From: Holacanthus passer
Lineage: Eukaryota; Chordata; Actinopteri; Pomacanthidae
Assembly (NCBI GenBank): GCA_025331565.1
Contig: JAFREQ010000120.1
Span: 744,001-808,000 of the forward strand
Length of the DNA stretch: 64,000 bases
Direction: 5' to 3'
Of this stretch, positions 48,541 to 59,250 are shown one piece after another; position 1 is the stretch's first letter; the number at the start of each line of letters is the position of its first letter. The notes under the pieces were generated by a model. It made no database searches. It saw only the letters and a list, made by a program, of their open reading frames with translations, and was not told where the DNA came from. Both the position numbers and the translations under genes were made by a program.

Positions 48541-49060
48541 TCATTTTGAAGGAGTTTTCAGGTTAAGTTCGACAACTACAATGGCAGAGTCATCAGAGAA
48601 CTTCTGCAGGTGACAGGTTGGTGAGTTGTATGAAAAGTCAGCAGTGTAAAGGGTGAAAAGGAATGGAGCCAGGACCATTGCCTGCGGGGCCCCCATTCTG
48701 CGGACAACTGTTTCGGACACACAGTCCCGTGTCCTCGCATACTGTGGACTGTTGAGATAGTCCAGAACCCAGGATGTGAGGTGCAGGTCCACCCCTGTGT
48801 TCTCCAGCTTGTCCCTCAGAAGTGTTGAACACACTGGAGAAATCAAAGAACATGATTCTCACAGTGCTCCCAGGTTTCTCCAGGTGAGAGAGGGCTCTGT
48901 GCTGGAGGAAGATGACGGCGTCATCCACCCCGATGCCAGGCTGGTAGGCGAACTGAAGTGGGTCCATTGATGGACCAACCAGGGGGTGGAGATGAGCAAG
49001 GACCAGCCGCTCCAGGAGGTCCATAAAGACTAGGATATACGGAAACTTTGGCATCAGTTG
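48541..49060 (-). pseudogene. LINE reverse-transcriptase fragment (L2/CR1-like)
   Basis: The - strand encodes reverse-transcriptase motifs in order: DPLQFAYQPGIGVDDAV, RIMFFDFSSVFN (motif A, with its aspartate), then after a frame change near 48840 LRDKLENTGVDLHLTSWV, GAPQAMVLAPFLF (motif B) and LQKFSDDSAIV (motif C as FSDD). The frameshift and lack of any 5' part make it a dead, truncated copy. The FSDD form is common in fish L2-type elements. Confidence 0.85.
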
Positions 49061-49926
49061 CCAACAGACTGATGCAGATCTGTGGTTTTATTGTCCAAGA
49101 TAAGAATTTTTATATCTGGGCACTGGAAAATACAACAGAACTGCTGGAAGATCACTTTTACATAGATATTTAAGATTGAAGATTTTGTTTGCTTGTTTCC
49201 TCTTTTTAGAGGCATTAGCTTGTACTAGAGATGTTGTTTACCTGATATTTTCACACATTTCACTGGAGTAGATTTTACCTGGACCCCTTAGCTTTTACTC
49301 AACAATTTTGTTCATGTATTCTTTTCTTGCGTGTTTTCATTGCTCCTTGTCTTCTTAGATAGCTCATATTGAGTCAGTAACTGCTACTTCTGTTGGCCCT
49401 CTCCAGCCCTTCCCTCAATGAGACATGCGTGTGATATTGGGCTGAACAGATAAACTTGACTTGATCAAAGTAAGAGGGGTCTGAACTGTCCGGTGGGAGG
49501 TTAGGTGTAGATGGCAGAAAGGGCAGCAGTGACGTGGAGAAGCGAGAGGATAGGAGCAGCGGAGGGAGGAGAGGCAGCGAGGGAGAAGGGGAGGGAGGGC
49601 AGCGGTCTTTGATGGCGGACAGGAAACCTCCAGGGTCATGAATTTTTCAGCGGGCTGCATCCGCGGGGTCACAAGGACTCGTACAGGTGTAAGGAAGCAG
49701 GTTGTCGCAGACATCTGTTCAGCAAGGGGACCCGGGTGTCCATGCCACCCCTTCACCTCCTCCCCTACCCCTCTCCTCGCTGAGCTTCCATCCTCACCCC
49801 CTTCCCTCCCTCAGCAGTACCCCCCTCCTTCAGTGCTTCCGCCCGGAGCCAGACTGCTGGATTGTCAGCAGATGCAGAAGAGAGGCAGAGAGACAGAAAA
49901 TGAGAGTGAAACAGTTTTTTCCTTTT

Positions 49927-49947
49927 CTCTCTCTCTCTCTCTCTCTC

Positions 49948-49978
<31 letters not shown>
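49927..49978. repeat. (CT)n followed by long poly-T
   Basis: About ten CT units, CCCT, then roughly 29 T. A further broken T tract lies at 50297-50328. Confidence 0.95.
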
Positions 49979-51380
49979 GTGGTCTCACATTTAGTGCCGG
50001 AGGGCCTTCAACACCAAAGGTAGAGCAGGGTGGACACAGCTGCAGTGCCGAACTTGCCCCAGGCACAAATAAAGAGATCTAATGTGGTTTGACTGTGTTG
50101 TCGGTGAGACAGGGGAGCCGGGGAGGCACTTCAGAGCCAACTTAGCACAGCAACATCTGCCGCCAAGTTTTGCCGGGGATCGACTGGGGACAGCAGGTAG
50201 GGGAAGGTGGCAGTGAGAGAGAGGGAGGTTGGCCTTATTCTGGTGCTCACTCAGGCTCTTTTTGAAGAGGCGGTGGTGTGCGTGCATGTGCGGGGTTTTT
50301 TTTCCAGTTTTTTTTTTTTTTTTTTTTCTCTCGACGCCCCCCTACCTTCACACTCTAGGTATTGTTTTCTAAAAGCAGCTGTCCGCAAAACGTCCTAACA
50401 AGGTGTGCAATGAATGATGCATCGCCATACATTAAACCCTATGTGTCCTCCTACAGACAGAGACACGCAGGAGTAGGCAAGCCAAAAACAGAACAGGCGT
50501 TAGAGTTGTTCTGAGTCTGTGTGGATTTCCAGTTGGATTTCCATTTGTTCCTCTTGCTCTCATCTGTTCCTCACCAGGGGGACGTGTGGGCTGAGTGTGC
50601 TGGTGTGTGTGGAGGTTAATGGTATTATCTGATGGACCTTTATACTACTGTGAAAGCATATTTGCCGTTGAGTTTTTAAAAATACAGTTTTGTCATAGTT
50701 TTGTGGGAGGACAGCTCCTTCTTGAATCATGAAATTGTAGATGTCAAGTAGTGATGAGGTGATAGTTACTGATCTGATTGAAAACACAGAAGAAAAACAG
50801 AAGCATGTGTCTCTTCCCACAAGCATCTTGGACATTGCTCAAGATCTCGAACGTCATTTTAGCACATCCTCTGCCAGCATTCAATCAAACTGAAAAAGAA
50901 AATCCTTCCACCTTTCTCTAACTCTCATTTCTCGTCTATCACGTGACATCATACTATTAGTTCTTTTAAATTAAAGCATGCCTCCTTAGTAGAAAAAATG
51001 TCAAAGTTTATCAAAGGCATATTTACATATGCACATTTGTCTTTTGCAAAGTAAGCAGTGATGCAGAATTGATGTAGGATTAAGATGCTAGAGATTCCCA
51101 GATGATGAACATGTGAGCTATAGATTCAGCCTCCCACCTCTCTTCTCTGTGTCTCCTCCCTTCTCTCAGCCGGTGTATCTTTCCTTCACCCTGCCAGTGC
51201 TCGGTGCCCCGGCTGCGACAACCGTCTTAATTTAACAGCCGTCGGTGACGCTGTCACCGGTGCTGTGGGAGCGTTTAATTAAGTGACTGTGAGCAGAGGG
51301 ACTCCGCAGACCTGCTCTGGAAGAGTCCCGTCAGATGGAGGGAGGAGAGAGAGAGAAAGGAATGGATGTAAAAGGGAGGT

Positions 51381-51416
51381 AAAAAAAAAAAAAAAAAACA
51401 AAAAAAAAAAAAAAAA
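51381..51416. repeat. Poly-A tract with one C
   Basis: About 18 A, one C, about 17 A. It could be a retroposon tail but no body is recognised beside it. Confidence 0.9.
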
Positions 51417-51486
51417 CACGAGGACAAGGCTGGCATAGGCCGAAGGCCACTGAGGGTAGAGGTGACAGTCTGCTTGCCTGGCGTAG

Positions 51487-51524
51487 CCTGGCATGGCATG
51501 GCACGGCATGGCATGGCATGGCAG
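51487..51524. repeat. GCATG pentanucleotide repeat
   Basis: Seven tandem GCATG-type units, one with GCACG. Each unit is near-palindromic (gcatg/catgc). Confidence 0.9.
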
Positions 51525-52554
51525 AGCTGTCCTTGGAGGTCACAGCAATACATGCTTGGGTTTATTTTCTCCTTCCTCAGCAGCTCGGTGTAGTGCCTGC
51601 CGGTTTCTCAGGGCTCAATTAGGATGCTGCGAGGTGCTGCGAGGTGACTGTTTGCATGGAAATAGAGCCAAGTGAAACATGAGACTGGAAATTGAATGTA
51701 GATATTTGTTTTTCAGTTTGAGTATTTGACTGGCACGAAGGTGCTACATGTAGCATTTTAACATCAGTAAGTCATCAGTAATTACCACATTCATTTTGAG
51801 ACATGAGTATAATTACTGTAAACAAACAAGACCGTGTTTGAGAGGATTGGCAGCCTCTCTCTGGCCTCTACACTGCATTTTTACATTGTGAGCCACCGGG
51901 TCACATTTTGTGGGAAATGTTCTTCCAGTGCAAATGGAGCTCAAGTTTCTCTCAGAGTTTCTGTCAATGGCAGATGGTAGAGGAGTGAGTGGCTGATGGG
52001 GGGGAAAAAATTATTTCCAATATGTTTATCATCTTCAGAAAAGCCACAGAGAAAAGCTTTGATCTAAACATCATCTTTGTAACAAGAACAGCGTACAGAA
52101 AGCAGTACCACTGGTTTTGTACCATTAAGCACGTGTGTACATTACTGCCTACTATTTTCCCAAAGCAAGGCATAATTCTGGACTGACTTCCTACCTTTTA
52201 CGCAGCCTTTGATTTCTATTCATTTATTTCATTTCAAATTTCCAAACCATCATTCAGCATGTAGTCAGATTTATGGGTTTGTAACCTGTAATGCATTTGC
52301 AATGCAAGTACAAAATATTGAAACCCTTCCCGTAATCAATCCAACTATACTCAGACACCTTAAATTTTAGTCAGCTCTTAAACACAACCTTTTTAAGTAG
52401 CTTTTCTTTCATCACATCCATGATAGTTGGATATTATTTGTCTTTATGACAGCCAATTGTGAAAAGCTACACACTTCAACATCTGTGCACACATAACCAG
52501 GAGCAAAACAACTTCAACTAGTTGCAAGCAAACATAACAAAACCAAAATAAAGG

Positions 52555-52594
52555 AATAATAATAATAATTATAATAACAACAACAATAATAACA
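52555..52594. repeat. (AAT)n / (AAC)n trinucleotide repeat
   Basis: Imperfect AAT and AAC units in an AT-rich region. Confidence 0.85.
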
Positions 52595-55329
52595 GGTTAC
52601 TGTGTGGTTAGCCAGTGACAATCTCAAAAAAACTTTTCAACTGCATGTATTCCTGCAAAGGGTTTTACTAAAGTCTGTTTCAGTTCATCTTAAAATGTAA
52701 AATATCATCTTGAAGATCATCACATAATAAAGTACACTTTTCTGTTTATTGTGCAGTGAATGCATTGACCATGCAACACTTTCATATTTGCTTTGGAGAA
52801 ATGCTACTAATGCCAGCACGGTGAGATAGAATTTGGTGTCATCGGTCAATTGACATTTCACCAAGGTACTTCATTTTATGTGACAGTGATATAGTTTGAA
52901 CTCATCCCACTCGTTCAGAATGAATGGGCAACACATAGACTGCACAAAGGATTGTTGAGTTATTCTACAAGCAACAGCATGTGCCATTACAAAACTAAAA
53001 AGATGATAGAAATTGTAGATTTGGGAAGGCAACATATCGGCCATTTAAAGAGCAAACTATCACTGATCTGTTGACATAGAGACATGCTGGATGAGTATTT
53101 ACAATATCACATCATAGTGGAAGACTAGATAAACCCAACTCACTCCGCCACTGAATCAGATTTAAATATTGGACTACAGCCACGCTATAGGATCAGCAGT
53201 AAACTGGCTGCCATACTGGTTGTTCTGGTGCATCAGTATGTACTGGGCAGGCTGGTCACATGGAAGTGATCCAAGAGAGGAAATGGCTGCTTCACAGGAA
53301 ATCAGGCCGGCTGCTTATGGCCTGAGAGATACACAGTGACCCATTTAGATGATACAAGAGGTCTGATAACTGTGATGGCCACAAAATCTTAAAAGATGGA
53401 TGATATTGAACTTTTACACTACGCTCAGCGGTAAAATTCATTCAACAGACTGTTTATTCAGTCGTATACATAAAGGATGTATTTAGCAGCTTCTTCCTTT
53501 GCATCTTTAGTCATTTGATCTCAGTATGTAAAGCAGAGCAAACATTTGCTTGGCATTGTTTAAAAAAAACGTAAACAGATGCACACATACTCATCCTTTC
53601 ACGCTTCCCATTTGTTGCTTTTATCTTGTTGCATTACAATGCCACACTGAATATGGTGAGAACATCTTTCTTGAAGCTAATAAAAGCCGTCAAACTGTAT
53701 TGTTCAGTGTTAAAATAAATGCCTGAGAAGAGCCAAAAGATGACACATCCTTGAAGGTTTTTCAAGGAAGGCCCACGTTTTGCTCTCTCCACAGCCGTTG
53801 AAAGGAATAATTTGGTACCTAAACGTCTGAGAAGGCAATATGCTAATGTAGTACTAAAGAAAGAGTTGACAGCAGCACTAATGTAGAATAAACAGGGCAA
53901 CGCATGCGGGAGGACTTCTACTTGTTGACATCAGTCAGGATGTTTACCATCACACTGATAAATACCTTGTTGAAACAAATGTAACACTTAATTTCACAAT
54001 AAAAGGCTTTAATCGAAAGTAAACAACCTGGCAAATGACATTAAGTTGAAACGAACCCCAAGATCAGAGAGCATGAGATTTCCTAATTAACAGGGGTAAT
54101 TGGAATTAAACCAGAGCGTCACAAATAATGAAGCATTGGGGGAAAAGACAGAGCTTCACTGGAAAAGGCTGGAGTTGACTCTGAGAAACAAAGCTCAAAA
54201 TAATAGATGTTACGCATGCTTGACATTTAACCCCACCACCAGCCAGTATCACATTTGTCTCTGCTGAAGGGGGGAGAAATTTGTTTAGTGTTTACTTCTT
54301 TTTGTGTACTGCGTATGTGTTGTGTGGATTTTACTCAAGCAGGAGATGGACAAACAAGGTTGATAGCCACTGTAAAATATACCAATTCTGGGAAGCCAGC
54401 AGGGGAAGTCTTTAAGATTCATCACTTGCTCAAGAGTTTGTAAACTCAGAAGCATGTGAGTATTTCTCTGCCTTCCAAGAAACGTCTTTTCAGTTAAATA
54501 GTGTGACCTCTGGATTTTCTGATGATGTTTATGATGCTTATTTAAGCTGCTAAATTACTTATAACGTAACAATCGATTTCTGTAAATCAGCAGAGTTTAG
54601 TACTTTAAAATTTAGACGTATCCCATCTTTGGTATTTAGAAGCATGAATATATTGTACAAGCCTTTCATGTCCAGGCATTCTGCAGATAAATTCAATGGA
54701 CAAAAGTGAAATGAAAATAATTTGTTTAAATGAAACTGGCATTTTTTTATTGCATATTTAATAACATGTCTAGGTATTTACAGCTTAAGAAAGTTAAAAA
54801 AAAAAAAAAAGTAAAAGTCTGTCATCAATGCCTTCTTTCACTTAAATACGAAACCGTTTTTATCTTGGATTTTTTTGTCATGAGTTGCAGATTTTTATAG
54901 TGCTCTGCAAAACACAATTTAATTTTCCTAATTTAGTCCACAGCATATTTGATATGACAATCCTATTTTTCTTAAATCAAGACAAATTCTCGTTGTCTCG
55001 TTGGGTGACAATATTTCCCCTTTTGCTAATAAAAATAAAAACAGAAACATCACATGAAATTTTCCTGATACTACATGCTGTGCAATGATCTATTTATAGT
55101 GTTGTGTTTTCAAGATACTAAGTGTTCTAATGAAAATTCCTGAAACAAGGGCGAACTGTGTTGAGATCAAGTAGAGATATTTTACCCAAGTTAGATTTTT
55201 TCTTTTCAACATGAGACTAAAAGACAGATGTTTCTGCTGTGCATTTTGTTTTGTCCGTTTGCCCTCATACTCAACATTGATCTGTGTTCTTTCTCGCACC
55301 TCGGAGCTCTTTATACATTATATAGCACA

Positions 55330-55570
55330 TAATACAGCAGCAGTGGTGGTGGCGGTGGGCTGTGCGGGGTAGCGGTGAGCCCTGGGCCTCATTAGTCCTA
55401 TCAGTGGACGGCCTTGTTAGCCCTAACAAGTAGCCAGCTGACAGCTCCATTCAGCCACCGCTCCCCCACAAGAGAAGTGACAGCTTTAACTATGGCGGAG
55501 AGCGCCGCCGATTTATGAGCCGCGCCTGTGCTCTCTTAACCAGATTAGTTCTTTTTACATTAACCGAGGA
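55330..55570. promoter_or_regulatory. Candidate conserved non-coding element
   Basis: A GC-rich, repeat-free block within AT-rich flanks, with an inverted word pair ttgttagccctaacaag at 55414-55430 and homeobox-like cattag and agattag words. No ORF. Inference from composition. Confidence 0.25.
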
Positions 55571-56619
55571 AAAGTAGGGCAGATGTCTGTATGACTGGTT
55601 GTAAATTTGATAATGACCACCATGTTAATCCCCCCTCATCCATGCCCCTGCACGGCAAGTCCAGGCTGGGACCTGGCTGGTAACAGGATTACCAATGAGG
55701 AGACCCTCCCCGTGTGTGTCTGTGTGTGTGAGCGTGTGTGTGTTTCTTGGACCAGGAAAAAGGAAGCTAATTGTTGTTGGTGGCGGCTGGTTGGAGGAGT
55801 AAAGTGAAAAGTAACCTAATGTGGGAAAAAGAGAGAAATAATGAGAAAATGATTAGTGAGACATCAGGACCTAATCCCCTCTAGTTATTCCCAAATTTTT
55901 CCGAATCGAAGTCTGGGATTTGTGGCGTTAAAGGTCTTGTTCACTTAAAAAAAATGTCCTGTAACAACCATTTTAACCATTTTCATTTCAGAATGCAATT
56001 AAATTTATAGAACTTGAATTTTTAACACTTTCGTTGAATGGTCAAGAATGTTAAATATTATTTTAAATTGCTAGTTTTACTAAAAGGCTTTTTGAATCTG
56101 TATTATATGTAACACATTTATTTTTATGTTACAGAAATCTTCCAAGTTTTATGTGTCTGTATATACTAAATACACACACACATGCATATACACATGTTTT
56201 CTACAGCCCAGGCTTTAATGTTGGTGGGGTGATTAAATAGAGACAAATATGAGAAAACATTTTTTTTTCAAGCTCTTATGTTGTTTTTTTAAAAAAACAT
56301 TATTATAGAGAAGGATTTCCTACAACAACAAAAAAATACAACAAAGCAAAACAAGCAACCTCTCTCAAGCAACATGTCATCCAAAATATGAAAATCAAAT
56401 TAAACCACAGCAAGCTGTTTGTGAGCTTTTTCAATATCCTTCCAGATTTAATGTCATTTATCTGCATGTGAAGATTCTGACTCTGATCTCTGCTCGGTCA
56501 GTTTTGGATTAGCTCTTGTTTTTCTCCTCCTCTCTAAATCTCATTCAGCAGGGAAATCCACTTCGAACACAGCTTTACACACTCGGCTACAAAAGTATTT
56601 TGCGATTCAATCAAGTATT

Positions 56620-57060
56620 TTTCCACTGTTGTTGTCCCCAATGTTGTTTTTGGGACTGTCCGGCCCCCCTCCTGTGCTGGAGGTCTCCCCTTTTCCTCTC
56701 CATTAGCTGATCGGTGTTGTTGTATTTGGGTGGCCGGGGCTGGTACCTGCACCCACTGCCCTCCCCCTCCCGCCCCTTCTGCCTGATACGATCTAAACTG
56801 ATGTCCTGCCGGTGCCTTTTTTCCCAGAACCCCTCAGACTGGTTGGAGCGGTGGCGGTGTCGCCGTGTGCCGAGCCTTTTCTTCATCACCTATTAAAATC
56901 AAAGCCCCGCCGTTTGGCGAGGACCGCTGGGATCTTGGCTTTAATTAAATTACATTATTGTTAACGTCAGCTTTGCCGAGGCCGGCTCTGTCGTGTGCAC
57001 TTTGCCCTCTCCTCCTCCTCCTCCTCGGCTCACCTCCTGACAGACATATAGAGGAGGGAG
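56620..57060. promoter_or_regulatory. Candidate conserved non-coding block
   Basis: GC-balanced block with a CT-rich left part and a homeodomain-like ctttaattaaattac at 56938-56952. Repeat-free apart from CTC runs. Inference only. Confidence 0.2.
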
Positions 57061-57982
57061 GAGAAGGAGGGGAGAAGGGGGGGTGGGGATCACACATACA
57101 TGCAGTAATGTATTCTAATGCTCCCCTCCTCTCCTCCCATCGATTTGAATTTTTAAAAAGATGGAAGCGGGGAGTAATGTTATGTAGGGAATATGTTCAC
57201 AGTGAATATTCAATTAGCCTGCTCGTATTTTGTATACATGAATGTAACGGTGTGACGGTGCCGGCTAATATGTAGTGAAGGGCCCTCGTATGAAGCTACA
57301 TGTTATATGATCTAAAATGTTTGCGTTTGATAACAGACGTACGTTATGAATAAACATGTAAACATGTGCCACCGAACCTCAGATGGTAATTCTCATACTG
57401 AATGTACAACATGACAGTTTTGAAGGGTTTATTTTACTTGTTTAATCCTCAAGCTCTGCCATCATTGATAATGTCGTTTTAGTTTTAGCTAGTATTACCC
57501 TTTCAGTAAGTTTCTATAATTCTCTTGGAGAATTATCTTTTCTTATCAAAACGCCATCTCACCTGCAAAACACTGTCATGCACGCTTATTACTAATATTG
57601 TTACGTTTATTTTTGGTCTGTAAGAAAATAAACTGAATGGCCTCGTGAAAACAACCCAAACATCTCCCCACTGAGCCTCTCTCCTCCATTGTGAATAGAC
57701 CAGTGAAGTGTCACTAATGTCGCTCTATTCATTGGTTTGCAGGCCTGAGTCTGGTCTTCACGTCCGTCCCACCACACACACCTCCTCCTCCCCCTCCTCC
57801 TCCTCTTTGCTCCTCTATTCCTCTCTGTGCTGTTGTCCTGTTGCTCCACTAAAGCTGGAGACACTGGCTTTCTGAAAGGTAAATCAGCCTTTGAGGACCC
57901 CTAGCTTCAGATTGCAAAAGGCCTGGTCTGTTTGGTATTACAATTTTAATTTGAGTATTTTAACCATATTGATATAAACTAT

Positions 57983-58612
57983 GATTCCAAAAACATTGGG
58001 ACACTGCGTAAAAAACAAAAACAAATAAAAAATAATGTTTAATGCTTGAAAACAGGACAAAGACAATATATTTAATGTTTGATCTCATCAACTTCATTGA
58101 TTTTTGCAAATATCTGCTTATTCTGAATTTGATGGCAGCAACATATTTCAGTCAAGTTGGGACAGGAGCAACAAAAGACTGAAAGTTGTGGGATGATCCT
58201 AAAACACCTGTTTGGAACATCCCACAGGTGAACAGGTTCATTGGTAACAGGTGATAGTATCATGATTGGGTATGAAAGGGACATACAGGTTTTGGAGCAA
58301 CATATGTTGCCATCCAGACGACAACCTGCTTATTACAGCAAGACAATGCCAAGCCACTTTCTACATGTGTTATAACAACGTGGCTGAGACCTGAAGGAGA
58401 CCTTGAACTTCTGAGCAACTGAAGTCATATATCAAACAAGCTTCAACAATTAGTGTCATTAGATCCCAAACACTTACTGAGTGTTGTAAAAGAAAAGTTT
58501 TTTTGGGACTTTTTTGGATAGTGTTGCAGGCATCAAATTCAGAATTAATGTATTTCCAAAAAATATTTATCAGTTTGAACATTAAATATACTGTCTTTGT
58601 ACTCAAAGATCA
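57983..58612 (+). mobile_element. Tc1/mariner family A, internal-deletion derivative
   Basis: The left end gattccaaaaacattgggac and left subterminal region run to tatgaaaggg (58280). The sequence then jumps directly to the last part of the transposase gene (from 58281; QQDNAKP, the second catalytic aspartate, near 58340). It ends with gttgcaggcatcaaattcag, the inverse of the left subterminal gaatttgatggcagcaac. Most of the transposase is missing and what remains is broken by stops and shifts. The outermost right inverted repeat is lost or decayed. Confidence 0.8.
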
Positions 58613-59079
58613 AACATTCCCGATCAATTTATTTAGTACATGACAGTCTATACAGAAGCCACATTTGCTGCCTTTAGCAGCCTTAGTGCTTTTGCTTGAT
58701 ATTTCTACAGTAGTTGGATCCTGGAAAGCTTTGCTGTCAGATGTTAATGTAGTATGTTGAAAAGTGAAACTCATAACCAAATCAGCTCAGAGAGTTACAA
58801 CTTGTATCTGTTCAGACTTTACGAGTACAATAACAGTTCAGAAATAAAACTGGAAAAGACTTGGCAAAGACATGTGAAAATGAGCAGTGATAAAGCCACA
58901 TTAGAGATCAGACAAAACTTGGACATCCATCTCAATAACTCTGAGCTGACAGATGATTCATGTGCCAACTTCCCACGTGTGGTTATTTATTTCATTCCAT
59001 TTTTTTGTTTGTTTGTTTATTTAATAACAGTCAGGCACCCCAAGATGCTAATTGTCTCTGTTTGGATCGGCCTCCAGTG

Positions 59080-59250
59080 ACCATTTAAGTGAATTAGCCG
59101 CGTCCCCGTCACCGGCTGTGAAAGGGTCACTCCTCGTCCAATTACTGGCTCCACCTCGTTAACTCCTTCAACGCCAGCCCTTTGCCATTTTTTAAACATG
59201 AGCTTAATTATGCTAATGAGCTTAAGCATGCAAATGGGCCAGGATCTTTC
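59080..59250. promoter_or_regulatory. Candidate enhancer-like element with octamer motifs
   Basis: Contains taattatgctaatgag and cttaagcatgcaaatggg: a perfect octamer ATGCAAAT and a one-off version ATGCTAAT 18 bases apart, plus ATTA homeobox cores. Repeat-free and GC-balanced at its left part. Function is inferred. Confidence 0.3.

Noticed and set aside
49640..49700. Possible terminal or cassette exon: ttttcag at 49644-49650, then to gtgtaag at 49687
   Set aside because: The splice signals are passable, but the peptide has no similarity to the ANTXR2 C-terminus and no stop follows in frame before the donor.
51275..51553. Cys/His/Met-rich and Phe-rich peptides on the - strand
   Set aside because: These are translations of the GCATG array and the poly-A tract.
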